NCBI RefSeq assembly: GCF_018224885.1
Contig: NZ_JAGTXB010000025.1
Span: 1 to 64,000, forward strand
DNA: 64,000 bases
Reading direction: 5' to 3'
Source of the DNA: Chitinophaga hostae
GTDB taxonomy: Bacteria > Bacteroidota > Bacteroidia > Chitinophagales > Chitinophagaceae
Both the position numbers and the translations under genes were made by a program. This document shows, one piece after another, positions 25,948-35,131 of the stretch (its first letter is position 1; each line of letters opens with the position of its first letter). Below the pieces are notes generated by a model. The model did not search any database. It saw only the letters and a program-made list of their open reading frames with translations, and was not told the DNA's origin.

Positions 25948-26955
25948 ATGAGTGATTTTACCCATCAACAGCTTATTAGCGAGAACACACTTTTCCGTTT
26001 CCTGATTTCACCTGAACGCAGGGTATTCCGGCATCTGCTGCTCATTGTTTTTCTAGGTATTGTGTTGTACAACAGCACTCCCGTAATCGACAACCCGATA
26101 GTGGTATTTATATATTTCATTATATTATTCTATGTAAATATGTATGTGCTGGTACCAAAGCTTTTATTCAGGAATAGAAATATCGAATACTGTTTATCCG
26201 TGATCAGCATCCTTATTGTGGTGGCTATTTGTGGTTATTTTTTCAATCCTTTTAATAAGGAAAACGGGCTGAATATCCCACTTTTTTCTTTCCTTACGGT
26301 ACTGCTGTTAGCAGCTTCATCTTCCATAAAACTGTTTCAGAAGGGAATGCTGGACAAGCAATTGATTTACGAGTTGGAGAAATCGAAGACTTATGCAGAA
26401 TTGGAACAATTAAAAAACCAAATCAACCCGCATTTTTTGTTTAATATGCTAAACAATGCCAATGTGCTGACGAAGAAAGACCCCGATAAAGCCTCGCAGG
26501 TGTTGGTGAAGTTGAGCGATTTACTACGCTACCAACTTTATGACAGTGCAAGAGATAAAGTATTACTGACTTCGGACATTCATTTCCTGGAAGACTTTTT
26601 AAATTTGGAAAAAGTAAGGCGGGATAGTTTTGATTTCCTGATTTCAAAAGAAGGCGATTTGAGTGGCGTGCAAATTCCTTCTTTGTTGTTCATTTCATTT
26701 GTGGAAAATGCGGTGAAGCACAATAATGATGCAACAAAATCGTCTTATGTAAACCTGTATTTTGATGTTAGGAATAATGAACTTTTCTTTAAATGCATCA
26801 ACTCCAAACCTGCGCTTAAATCCGTTAATAATGCAGGCGGATTGGGGTTGGCAAATGTCAGGCGAAGACTGGAACTTTTATTCCCCGCAACACATAGTTT
26901 GAATATAGAAGATGACGCAGAAAGGTATTGCGTAACCTTAACCATAAAGCTATGA
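25948..26955 (+). CDS. LytS-type sensor histidine kinase
   Basis: A 335-residue membrane kinase: four hydrophobic helices (about 25-130), a short coiled segment, the His-kinase motif QINPHFLFNMLNNANVLTKK with the phosphoacceptor His, and an ATPase domain with FVENAVKHN and GGLGLANVRRRLELLF. It phosphorylates the regulator encoded 22 bases downstream. It is divergent from the TonB receptor operon. Confidence 0.92.
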   Translation: MSDFTHQQLISENTLFRFLISPERRVFRHLLLIVFLGIVLYNSTPVIDNPIVVFIYFIILFYVNMYVLVPKLLFRNRNIEYCLSVISILIVVAICGYFFNPFNKENGLNIPLFSFLTVLLLAASSSIKLFQKGMLDKQLIYELEKSKTYAELEQLKNQINPHFLFNMLNNANVLTKKDPDKASQVLVKLSDLLRYQLYDSARDKVLLTSDIHFLEDFLNLEKVRRDSFDFLISKEGDLSGVQIPSLLFISFVENAVKHNNDATKSSYVNLYFDVRNNELFFKCINSKPALKSVNNAGGLGLANVRRRLELLFPATHSLNIEDDAERYCVTLTIKL

Positions 26956-26977
26956 CAAGATTAAATCGTATAGAATT

Positions 26978-27700
26978 ATGAACTGTATTATTATAGATGA
27001 TGAACCATTGGCAAGAGAAGCCATAGAGATGTTGATTAACCAAACTGATAATTTGGATTTAATCGGCTCGTTCAACAGCCCCGAAACCGCCACTGGTTTT
27101 ATGGAAAGCAATACAGTTGAATTAGTCTTTCTTGATATTCAAATGCCGGGAATCAACGGCATTGAGTTTGCCCGATCCATTCCCAAAGAAACATTTGTGA
27201 TTTTTACAACCGCCTATTCTGAATTTGCTACCGACAGCTACGAAGTAGATGCGATTGACTACCTGATAAAACCCGTAAAATTGGAGCGTTTTAAAAAGGC
27301 TGTTGAAAAAGCTCATACCTATTCCAAATTATTCAAAGCGGATTACGCTAATAACAAAATCGAACAGGTTGCAGACGATTTTTTCTTTGTGAAAGCAGAC
27401 CGGAGAATTTTTAAAGTCTATTTCAACAGCATACTTTTTATTCAAGGTTTAAAAGATTATGTGGTGATGCACACCGAAAATCAGAAAGTCATTACGGCAA
27501 TGAACATCAAAACTATCTGCGATCAATTACCAAAAGATATGTTCGTGAGGGTAAGTAAATCCTATGTTATCAATGTTAAGCATATCGGTTCTGTGGATAA
27601 TAACACCGTGTACATAGGTACAAACGAAATTCCTATCGGAAGTATTTACAGGGATTACTTTTTCAGCGAATTTGTAACAAAGAAAATTGTGGGGAGGTAA
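26978..27700 (+). CDS. LytTR-family response regulator
   Basis: A 240-residue protein: receiver domain with IIDDEPLAREA and the phosphoacceptor Asp in VFLDIQMPGINGIEF, then a C-terminal LytTR DNA-binding domain (about 140-238; FFVKADRRIFKVYF, FVRVSKSYVINVKHI). Its partner is the kinase upstream. Confidence 0.93.
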   Translation: MNCIIIDDEPLAREAIEMLINQTDNLDLIGSFNSPETATGFMESNTVELVFLDIQMPGINGIEFARSIPKETFVIFTTAYSEFATDSYEVDAIDYLIKPVKLERFKKAVEKAHTYSKLFKADYANNKIEQVADDFFFVKADRRIFKVYFNSILFIQGLKDYVVMHTENQKVITAMNIKTICDQLPKDMFVRVSKSYVINVKHIGSVDNNTVYIGTNEIPIGSIYRDYFFSEFVTKKIVGR

Positions 27701-27852
27701 TATGACAGTATTTGCAATAGATGCCCTTAAAGATAAAACCGCTCACTGACAGGCAAATAGTCGGTTTTGTATAAAAAAAGTCTAATTAAAACAAAGGTTG
27801 GGTAAGCATTTCGGAGTAAGTTTGACTTATCAATTACCCGTTTCTTTTATAA

Positions 27853-27889
27853 GCCGGGAATTGCCGGTAAACGACTGGTAATTCCCGGC
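27853..27889. terminator. 13-bp hairpin after the two-component genes
   Basis: GCCGGGAATTGCC and GGTAATTCCCGGC pair with one wobble around an 11-base loop. No T run follows; it may terminate the kinase/regulator transcript or protect an mRNA end. Confidence 0.4.
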
Positions 27890-27919
27890 ATATAACAGCA
27901 GCCAACAAAATTAGATTCC

Positions 27920-28099
27920 ATGAAAAGGAAAACGCTGATCAAGTGTTTAACGACAGGCCTGTCATCTCTATATCTATCAAAATCTGCACGCACACCGTTT
28001 GTTAAAGACGCAGTCAAATCCACGTATGGCGCAGTTTCCTGTTCCCTGAGCCAACTAACGGCAATGCACGAACGTATTCCACGTTGTCAATCCCTGTAA
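27920..28099 (+). pseudogene. Truncated exported-protein gene (59 residues)
   Basis: The frame starts MKRKTLIKCLTTGLSSLY, which looks like a signal peptide of a secreted glycosidase or oxidoreductase, then runs into unconvincing sequence and a stop at 28097. It lies 16 bases before the fucose permease gene and may be the 5' stub of a deleted first gene of that operon. Confidence 0.4.
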
Positions 28100-28115
28100 A
28101 ATTTAAGACGCATAT

Positions 28116-29384
28116 ATGGCAAAGAACCATACATTATTCCCGTTTATTCTGATTACAAGCCTGTTTTTTTTGTGGGGTTTCGCACATAACCTGGATCCTA
28201 TATTAATACCGCACCTGCAGAAATCATTTACTTTAACTACTGTTCAGGCCACCCTCGTTGATTCTGCGGTGTTTATCGCCTATTTTCTCATGGCTTTACC
28301 CGCAGGGTTTATCATGAAAAAGTATGGCTATAAAACGGGAATTATCGCAGGACTGCTGGTTTTTGCCCTCGGCTCGTTTCTGTTTATTCCTGCTGCCAAT
28401 ACGCAACAGTATATTTTTTTTCTTATAGCATTGTTTATTATTGCCTGTGGCCTGACAATTTTGGAAACGGCGGCTAACCCTTATGCATCATCGCTTGGCG
28501 ATCCTGCTTCCTCCACACAACGGCTGAATCTTGCGCAGTCGTTTAATGGCCTTGCTGCTACGCTGGCGCCCGTAATAGGCGCACGTGTTATTCTTACGAA
28601 AGGATATACCGCCGCGCAACTAAGCACAATGACAGCAGAAGGTCGTCAACTCGCGCTTGCTGCGGAAGCGGCCACCGTAAAAATGCCTTATTTTATCCTG
28701 GGTAGCATACTGGTATTGATAGCAGTCATTTTTGCCTTTACCCGTTTACCGGCCATCCAGACAAACGAAGATCATGTAGCCAGCAAGCATATCTTCCATG
28801 CGTTTAAACATCGTCACCTGGCCTGGAGCGTTGTGGCACAGTTCTTTTATGTAGGCGCCCAGGTATGTGTGTTTAGCCTTTTTATCCTTTACGCAACAAA
28901 GGCTGGGGGCATAACAGAGGTAAAGGCGGCTGACTACCTGGGTTTATGTGGGCTGGCATTCTTAATTGGAAGATTTATTGGTACCTACTTAATGCAGCAT
29001 TTCAGTTCTGCCAGGTTGCTGGCAGTGTATGCCGTGATGAGTACTTTACTTTGCGTGATCGCCATCATGGGCACTGGTATGATCACGATTTACGCGGTGA
29101 TGGGTATCTGCTTTTTTATGTCTATCATGTTTCCAACCATCTTTGCCCTGGGCATAAAGGAATTACGTGGCGATACCGAATTTGGAAGCAGTTTAATCAT
29201 CATGTCTATTGTAGGAGGCGCTATCCTGCCCCTGGCATTTGGCTACATCAGCGATCTGAGGGGTAGTATTCAACATGGTTATGTAGTGCCATTGGTTTGT
29301 TTCCTGGTGGTAGCTTATTTTGGATATAAAGGTCATCGCGTAAAAGTGAAGACCGAAAAGTTAATGGTGTCAGCTATTCTTTGA
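28116..29384 (+). CDS. fucP: L-fucose:H+ symporter-type MFS permease
   Basis: A 422-residue protein with 12 hydrophobic helices. The N-terminal SLFFLWGFAHNLDPILIPHL and the LETAANPYASSLG segment are hallmarks of the FucP/GluP branch of the major facilitator superfamily. It brings L-fucose or a related sugar into the cell. It is followed by an aldo/keto reductase, a mutarotase and a zinc dehydrogenase, which together fit non-phosphorylative L-fucose use. Confidence 0.88.
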   Translation: MAKNHTLFPFILITSLFFLWGFAHNLDPILIPHLQKSFTLTTVQATLVDSAVFIAYFLMALPAGFIMKKYGYKTGIIAGLLVFALGSFLFIPAANTQQYIFFLIALFIIACGLTILETAANPYASSLGDPASSTQRLNLAQSFNGLAATLAPVIGARVILTKGYTAAQLSTMTAEGRQLALAAEAATVKMPYFILGSILVLIAVIFAFTRLPAIQTNEDHVASKHIFHAFKHRHLAWSVVAQFFYVGAQVCVFSLFILYATKAGGITEVKAADYLGLCGLAFLIGRFIGTYLMQHFSSARLLAVYAVMSTLLCVIAIMGTGMITIYAVMGICFFMSIMFPTIFALGIKELRGDTEFGSSLIIMSIVGGAILPLAFGYISDLRGSIQHGYVVPLVCFLVVAYFGYKGHRVKVKTEKLMVSAIL

Positions 29385-29401
29385 AAATAAGTGGGTTTAG
29401 T

Positions 29402-30418
29402 ATGGAGAAAATTATGTGGCCGAAGGTAATTTTCGGCACCAGCGGGTTAGGAAATTTATATGTAGCACTCCCGGATGAAGTGAAGCGATCTATTGTTGAG
29501 GAGTGTGTAAAGTGTTCGGCGGGACCAGTAATATTTGATTCCGCTGGCAAATACGGGGCTGGACTGGCGTTGGAAGCGCTGGGCCGGAGTTTGAAGCAAT
29601 TGAACGTTGATCCGTCAGCAGTGCTGATCAGCAATAAGCTGGGCTGGTTGCGTACGGAGTTAAAAACAACAGAGCCTACTTTTGAACCCGGGATATGGCG
29701 AGATCTTGAACATGATGCCGTTCAGAAAATAAGCTATGATGGCATCCTGGAATGTTATGAGCAGGGAAATGAATTGCTGGGAAACTATCATGCCGCGCTG
29801 GTATCGGTACATGATCCTGATGAGTACCTGGCAGCGGCCGGAAATGAGCAGGAGTATCAACAACGTTACCAGGATATATTGGATGCTTACCGCGCTTTAC
29901 ATGAATTAAAACAGGCGGGTAAAGTCAAAGCTATTGGGGTAGGGGCAAAAGATTGGCGGATCATAGCCAGGATAGCCGGTGATGTAAAACTGGATTGGGT
30001 AATGATTGCCAATAGTATGACGATTCATAGCCACCCTGCTGAATTGGTGAATTTTATGAGAAAGCTGGAACAGGAGGATGTGGTCATCGTAAATTCTTCC
30101 CTTTTTAACGGCGGCTTTCTAACAGGATCTGCGTACTATAATTACCAGTTAACAGACCCGGTAAAAGATAAGGCATTGTATCATTGGCGTGTACAGTTTT
30201 ACCAGCTATGCGTCGATCATAATATCAAACCGGTAGAAGCATGTGTGATTTTTGGCCTGAACGCGCCAGGGGTAAGTAGTATCGCGTTAAATACCACGCA
30301 GGCTGAAAGGGTGGCGCAGAATGTGGTATTGCCCTATTCAGTCATCCCGGATGAATTTTGGAAAGAAATGGAAAAGTTTGGGCTGATTGACCCGGCGTAT
30401 GCTTCCAGCTATTTGTAA
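29402..30418 (+). CDS. Aldo/keto reductase, aldose (L-fucose) 1-dehydrogenase-like
   Basis: A 338-residue protein starting at MEKIMWPKVIFGTSGLGNLY. It has the aldo/keto reductase barrel, with FDSAGKYGAGLALEALGRSL covering the catalytic Tyr region and VLISNKLGW the Lys. Relatives are D-threo-aldose/L-fucose dehydrogenases that oxidise the sugar to the lactone. An in-frame TTG at 29381 inside the fucP stop region is less likely. Confidence 0.82.
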   Translation: MEKIMWPKVIFGTSGLGNLYVALPDEVKRSIVEECVKCSAGPVIFDSAGKYGAGLALEALGRSLKQLNVDPSAVLISNKLGWLRTELKTTEPTFEPGIWRDLEHDAVQKISYDGILECYEQGNELLGNYHAALVSVHDPDEYLAAAGNEQEYQQRYQDILDAYRALHELKQAGKVKAIGVGAKDWRIIARIAGDVKLDWVMIANSMTIHSHPAELVNFMRKLEQEDVVIVNSSLFNGGFLTGSAYYNYQLTDPVKDKALYHWRVQFYQLCVDHNIKPVEACVIFGLNAPGVSSIALNTTQAERVAQNVVLPYSVIPDEFWKEMEKFGLIDPAYASSYL

Positions 30419-30769
30419 ATGTTAAATAAAATGATGAAAAGACACTGTTTGGCTCTTGATCTGAAAGATGATCCACGGCTGATTGAAGAATACGAATATT
30501 GGCACAAAGCAGAAAACGGGTGGCCGGAAGTTAGAAAGAGCATTCTTGAGGCAGGAATTGTTGAAATGGAAATTTATAGGACCGGCAATCGCCTGATGAT
30601 GATTATGGAAACCAGCGATCTGTATAATGAAACGGCAAAACGCACGTCGGATGCCGCCAATCCTAAAGTACAGGAATGGGAACAACTCATGTGGAAGTTC
30701 CAGCAACCATTGCCATGGGCAAAAGAAGGAGAGAAGTGGGTATTGATGGAACAGATTTTTCAACTTTAA
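30419..30769 (+). CDS. L-rhamnose/L-fucose mutarotase family protein
   Basis: A 116-residue ferredoxin-like protein with the family pattern LALDLKDDPRLIEEYEYWH and EMEIYRTGNRLMMIMETSD, containing the His and Tyr residues that interconvert sugar anomers. It starts directly at the stop of the aldo/keto reductase gene, indicating one transcript. In this context the sugar is most likely L-fucose. Confidence 0.85.
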   Translation: MLNKMMKRHCLALDLKDDPRLIEEYEYWHKAENGWPEVRKSILEAGIVEMEIYRTGNRLMMIMETSDLYNETAKRTSDAANPKVQEWEQLMWKFQQPLPWAKEGEKWVLMEQIFQL

Positions 30770-30772
30770 AAA

Positions 30773-31795
30773 ATGAGCATGCGAACAATAATTTGTGAGG
30801 AACCGGGAAAACTGGTATTTCAACAAACGGAGAAACAAGCGCTAGGAGAGGGTTATGTGCAGATCAGGATTCGAAGGATCGGGGTTTGCGGCACAGACCT
30901 GCACGCCTTTGAAGGAACCCAACCTTATTTTAATTATCCACGGATTTTAGGCCATGAACTTTCCGGGGAATTGGTGGAGGCCAATGGCGCAACGGGATTT
31001 ACAAACGGAGAAGTCGTAACATTTATTCCCTACTTTAACTGCGGCGTTTGTGTTGCCTGCAGGTCGGGAAAACCCAATTGTTGCGTTAACATCAATGTTT
31101 GTGGCGTCCATGTTGACGGAGGAATGCGGGAATACCTGAATGTACCTGCAGCTGCGCTGGTACACGGCGGCGGCCTGGGTTACGATGACCTGGCCCTGGT
31201 AGAACCCCTGGCTATCGGCGCGCACAGCATCAGGTGGGCGGATGTAAAACCCGGAGAATTTGTATTAGTGATTGGCGCCGGTCCTATCGGGTTAGGCGTA
31301 ATGGAATTTGCGCGCATTGCCGGTGGTAAAGTTATTGCGGTAGACGTCAACGCCAAAAGATTAGCGTTTTGTAAGGAAACGTTGAACGTTGATCACGTGA
31401 TCGATGCATCCAACGAAAACGTAACAGCGCAGTTCGCTGCTATCACCAACGGAGACATGGCAGCAGCAGTGATAGATGCCACCGGTAGTTTAAAGGCAAT
31501 AAATAACAGCTTTCAATATATTGCGCATGGTGGCAGGTATATCCTGGTAGGTTTGCAGAAAGCAGATATCTGTTTCAGTCACCCGGAATTTCATAAGCGG
31601 GAAGCTACCTTAATGAGCAGCCGTAATGCAACACGGGAGGATTTTGACCACGTTATAGCTGCCATAAAAAAACGTTGGGTACAACCGGCCAATTACATTA
31701 CCCATCGTATCGCGTTTGAAAAAGTTACACAAACGTTTGAAAGTTTGCTCGATCCCGCTAATGGCGTTATTAAAGCAATTATAGAAGTGGAATAA
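30773..31795 (+). CDS. Zinc-dependent medium-chain sugar/polyol dehydrogenase
   Basis: A 340-residue MDR protein. The catalytic zinc site has Cys in GVCGTDLHAF and His-Glu in LGHELSG; the structural zinc site keeps Cys residues in CGVCVACRSGKPNCC. The NAD(P) loop is IGAGPIGLGV. Relatives act on L-galactonate, threonine or sorbitol; in this operon it would oxidise an intermediate of L-fucose breakdown such as a fuconate derivative. It ends 35 bases before a long palindrome. Confidence 0.88.
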   Translation: MSMRTIICEEPGKLVFQQTEKQALGEGYVQIRIRRIGVCGTDLHAFEGTQPYFNYPRILGHELSGELVEANGATGFTNGEVVTFIPYFNCGVCVACRSGKPNCCVNINVCGVHVDGGMREYLNVPAAALVHGGGLGYDDLALVEPLAIGAHSIRWADVKPGEFVLVIGAGPIGLGVMEFARIAGGKVIAVDVNAKRLAFCKETLNVDHVIDASNENVTAQFAAITNGDMAAAVIDATGSLKAINNSFQYIAHGGRYILVGLQKADICFSHPEFHKREATLMSSRNATREDFDHVIAAIKKRWVQPANYITHRIAFEKVTQTFESLLDPANGVIKAIIEVE

Positions 31796-31830
31796 TAAGG
31801 GAAAGTTTTTTTTGTGAAAGTCACTGCCCA

Positions 31831-31881
31831 CAAATCAATAACGGCAATACTCACCTGGTGAGTATTGCCGTTATTGATTTG
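31831..31881. terminator. 51-base perfect palindrome between convergent genes
   Basis: The 25 bases at 31831-31855 are the exact reverse complement of 31857-31881, around a single central T. It lies between the dehydrogenase and the leftward GH5 gene and would form a long hairpin in RNA from either side. It is probably a bidirectional terminator, but the length and perfection of the arms are unusual. Confidence 0.75.
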
Positions 31882-31936
31882 TTCCTGCTGTGCAGTTTAT
31901 GCCTGTTTGTCTTCGGGCAATAACCCCGCAATACGT

Positions 31937-33796
31937 TTATTGTTTAATGACCTTGAATGATTTTGTCCAGGTATCGCCTGTCACCTTAATAATATAAGTA
32001 TTAGGTTGGAGTGAGGCGCCAAACGCTAACCGGTTTTTAACAGCAGCTGGTTTTATAGCTTCAACCCCTCGGCCGTTTATATCAACTACTTCGATAAGCT
32101 TTATCTTTTCGTTGTCATTAATTACCAGGTTGAAATTTGACGAAGACGGATTAGGATATATCACCACCTGCGACGTTTGTTTGTCATTAGAAGAATTGCT
32201 GACTAATGCCATGGAAGCCGGTTGCGCCGCGGTTCGTGCATTGGCCGTTGCCGAGGAGGTCCACTGCTGGTTATAGCTGGAACTTGTGCTCCATTGCCCC
32301 AGGTCAACACCGTTGCCTGATTGGCCAAGGCCGTCGAGGTACAAACCTGTTGCCCGGTTCTTGAATTTCACAAAGCCGCCGGCACTTTCCATGGTCCATT
32401 GCTGGTTATTGCTGCTACTGCCGGCCCATTGTCCCGCAATTGATCCGTCGGTGGTTCTGCCCATTCCATCCAGGTATAACCCTGTGGCGCGATTTTTTAG
32501 CTTTACATAACTTCCGGTTGTTTCTAAAGCCCATTGCTGGTTATAACTTCCGCTATTGCTCCATTGTGAACAGTTAGACCCGTTGGCTGTTCTGGCTATT
32601 CCATCCATCAATAGTCCTGTAGCGCGATTGGCCAGTGTAATGTAACCGGAAGTTGATCCGCCGGCCCCTTGCATGATAGCATTGATTACGCCCTGGTCAG
32701 TTACTGCTGCCGTGCTACGGTTAAACAAACCAAAATCCGTAGCGCCATTATCCCAATAAACCGGAATCATGCCTTTATTCTTTGCTGAACTGGTCACATA
32801 CTTATTGAAATACTCCCTGGACGCCAGGTGAAGCGAGAGATCCGAAGGATTACTTCTTTTAATGGCGCCAAATTCACCGATGATGACCGGAATACCATTA
32901 TCTACATACTTCGTTTTCATCAGTCCCAATGCGCGTTCTACTTCGCTTTCTTCCCCCCAGGTGCTGTTGCGGTTTGTTTGGGAGGTAGAATGGAAGCCAT
33001 TTCCCCAATAGTAAAACATGGTGCCCCAGGAGGCATCTTCTGTTAACCCGCAAAATTGCCAGGGTGCGTGATAGTGAACTTCCATCATCAAACGGTTGGA
33101 GATCTGATCGGTGGGCATCGTATTCATCAGGTTATAGGTATTGTCTATACTTGTTGATGGCCCTTGTATAATAAGACTGCGGGAACTATTATTTCCACCG
33201 GTTGCACGGACCGCATTGATAAATGTTTGGTGGTAAGATAATAAGACCGACATCCCGGTTGCATCGCTAACAGCTGGTTCATTAGCACTGGCAAAAAGCA
33301 GTCGTTCATTATAGTTCTTAAAATAATTGGCAATCTGGGTCCAGTAATTTTGTTGTTTGGCGTTTACAGCGTTTTGTGCACTGGTGGTACAGTTATTCTC
33401 CAACCAGCCCCCGTCCCAATGAATGTTTATGATTACATACATATTGTTATTGATACAGTAGTCTACTACTGTTTTTACGCGGGATATCCATGCAGCATCA
33501 ATTACGCCGTTGCTGGTATGGCAATCCCAGGCACAGGGGATTCGTACGGTGTTGAAGCCGGCAGCCTTTACCGCATTGATAAGTGCCTGGCTGGTATTAG
33601 GATTACCCCAGGCATTTTCGCCGCAAATGGCTTCCAGGGTATTACCCAGGTTCCAGCCAACTTTCATCTGGCTGGCCACCTGCTGCGCTGTGGGTAGCTG
33701 GCCCGAGGCAGGAATTGATAAGAAAATACCGGCTGCTACAAATAGAAGTTTGCAGCCGTATCTTAACAGTGCTGGTAAAAATAGAAAATGTTTCAT
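31937..33796 (-). CDS. Secreted GH5 glycosidase with ricin-type lectin domain and type IX sorting domain
   Basis: A 619-residue protein: signal peptide to about residue 32, a GH5 cellulase-type catalytic barrel (about 35-380) with the acid/base Glu in FASANEPAVSD and the nucleophile Glu in VIIGEFGAIKR, then a ricin-B-like domain (about 395-520) with three repeats ending in QQW, and a C-terminal beta domain (about 540-619; NPSSSNFNLVI, YIIKVTGDTWTKSFKV) of the type IX secretion sorting class. It should cut a beta-glucan or related polysaccharide outside the cell. Confidence 0.93.
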   Translation of the reverse strand: MKHFLFLPALLRYGCKLLFVAAGIFLSIPASGQLPTAQQVASQMKVGWNLGNTLEAICGENAWGNPNTSQALINAVKAAGFNTVRIPCAWDCHTSNGVIDAAWISRVKTVVDYCINNNMYVIINIHWDGGWLENNCTTSAQNAVNAKQQNYWTQIANYFKNYNERLLFASANEPAVSDATGMSVLLSYHQTFINAVRATGGNNSSRSLIIQGPSTSIDNTYNLMNTMPTDQISNRLMMEVHYHAPWQFCGLTEDASWGTMFYYWGNGFHSTSQTNRNSTWGEESEVERALGLMKTKYVDNGIPVIIGEFGAIKRSNPSDLSLHLASREYFNKYVTSSAKNKGMIPVYWDNGATDFGLFNRSTAAVTDQGVINAIMQGAGGSTSGYITLANRATGLLMDGIARTANGSNCSQWSNSGSYNQQWALETTGSYVKLKNRATGLYLDGMGRTTDGSIAGQWAGSSSNNQQWTMESAGGFVKFKNRATGLYLDGLGQSGNGVDLGQWSTSSSYNQQWTSSATANARTAAQPASMALVSNSSNDKQTSQVVIYPNPSSSNFNLVINDNEKIKLIEVVDINGRGVEAIKPAAVKNRLAFGASLQPNTYIIKVTGDTWTKSFKVIKQ

Positions 33797-34114
33797 AGCG
33801 TGAATCTTTTTTAATTTGGTTGAAAGTGATTATTAACTATATTTTTATGGATTGATTGTAGTATGTCTGGAAGAGGAAGGCTATATTTGCCAAATGGAAT
33901 CTGTCGTACAGTAATAAAGGGTCTTTTACTTTTGTTCTGCCATTAATCATAGTACAGATCATCTACGAATACTACAATACGCAGGAATGCTGATGAAATA
34001 GGGGATGGAGTTGCAGTGGTTCTTTTTAAAACAGCAAATTAACATCAACACATTATTTGCAAAAGCATAAGATATTATTGGCCCCTCTGGTCATTAGAGG
34101 ATTCATTGTGATAA
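33797..34114. other. Upstream region of GH5 gene, no genes seen
   Basis: AT-rich DNA between the GH5 start and the esterase fragment. It must contain the GH5 promoter, but no confident element was found. Confidence 0.4.
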
Positions 34115-34273
34115 AAAAGTATCGGGAAACTGGATGAGGAGTTCAAAAAGTATGGAATTAAGCACGCATTTGAAATTTATGACGGTGACCATATTAATCG
34201 TGTTGAAAAGAGGATTGAAGAAAAAATGCTCCCGTTTTTTGGAGAGAATTTGTCGTTTTCAGGTAACCGATAA
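34115..34273 (+). pseudogene. C-terminal fragment of an esterase-type alpha/beta hydrolase
   Basis: The last 52 codons of an esterase, including GKLDEEFKKYGIKHAFEIYD and GDHINRVEKRIEEKMLPFF with the likely catalytic His. A stop lies immediately upstream in frame and the rest of the gene is absent. It matches the end of the esterase at 61566-62267 closely, with roughly nine bases in ten identical by eye over 130 bases. Confidence 0.85.
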
Positions 34274-34279
34274 AACCTG

Positions 34280-34591
34280 TCAGTCATATCTTTGAGTACC
34301 TTTAGTATACCACAGCACCTGGCCTTTTAAGAAGAGTTCGGCGTTAGTAATAAACCTGTCAACGTCTTTGTTATATGCGCCAAAACCAGGCCTGGAGTGC
34401 TTTATTTTAATAAACTCATTTAGATCAGCGTCATGGATCCGGATTGCTTCGGCGTATGCTTCTTCCAGCGTACAATGTTGCTCCTGCCGGATAACCAGTA
34501 CCAGGTTCATTGCCTCATTTTTCAGCAGATCCTTCTTCACTGAATAAATGTCGTTATACCAGGCCATCATGCGAACGACTAGTTGTCGCAT
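34280..34591 (-). pseudogene. C-terminal part of a class I terpene synthase
   Basis: Up to 103 residues holding the metal-binding NSE/DTE-type motif in AWYNDIYSVKKDLLKNEAMN, then LEEAYAEAIRIHDADLNEF and the C-terminal VLWYTKGTQRYD. These are typical of the last third of bacterial sesquiterpene-type cyclases. The Asp-rich motif is missing from this frame and appears instead on the opposite strand at 34611-34781, so the gene has been broken by an inversion. Confidence 0.8.
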
Positions 34592-34610
34592 GCAATTAAT
34601 TCCGACGTCC

Positions 34611-34781
34611 AGGTGGATGATAATCGGGTTTACTTTCGACGATTTCTATGGCCCCTATCCAAAGAATCAATTGGAGGACGCCTGTAAGCGCTTTATTGAT
34701 GTATTAGGCGGGGGCTCCATTCTCCGTCTCAGATCCATAAAACGCATGGCGCCAAACATCATCATGCAACCTATGATTTGA
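34611..34781 (+). pseudogene. Asp-rich-motif part of a class I terpene synthase, inverted
   Basis: The plus strand encodes SRWMIIGFTFDDFYGPYPKN and LEDACKRFIDVLGGGS, the first metal-binding (DDxxD-like) motif of bacterial terpene synthases and the helix after it. It stands head to head with the C-terminal half on the minus strand. Most likely both derive from one gene split by inversion near 34591-34640. Confidence 0.65.
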
Positions 34782-34903
34782 ATCTTCCATTTGCCGGACA
34801 ACAACACCATGTGTGTCTCTGATCGCCATCAGCCCGGTCTTCCCGCATTCAGTTGAATCTAAAAGTTGTTTAACTGTTTCCATAACCACGAAGTTATTAT
34901 TTT

Positions 34904-35131
34904 TTGCCTGGTTTCACGCTTGTAACCGGTTTCCTGCATGAAACCCGGAGTAGTTTTATGCACCATCCGGCTTCTTTATCAGCCGCCTTGGAGGCCGGAG
35001 AAGGCGACAAATTAAAAGCCGCAGATCTTGAGGCCATTGATCAGCAAACACTCATGAATCTGTATATGACCTTTTCATTTTTCCCGTCATTTAAATTAAA
35101 AGATCCCAGGTACAAGGAGGCTTTAAAATAA
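34904..35131 (+). pseudogene. C-terminal fragment of an unrecognised gene
   Basis: About 75 codons ending LMNLYMTFSFFPSFKLKDPR. The second half is protein-like, but no family was recognised. No intact 5' part is visible, and the flanking DNA is full of other gene pieces. Confidence 0.4.

Larger units (their letters stand above)
27701..28115. other. Gap before fucose operon with hairpin and gene stub
   Basis: It holds the hairpin at 27853-27889 and a 59-codon stub at 27920-28099, both listed separately. Nothing else was recognised. Confidence 0.5.

Noticed and set aside
32286..32640. Repeated sequence within the GH5 gene, suggestive of tandem DNA repeats
   Set aside because: It is explained by the three internal repeats of the ricin-type lectin domain, each ending in QQW.
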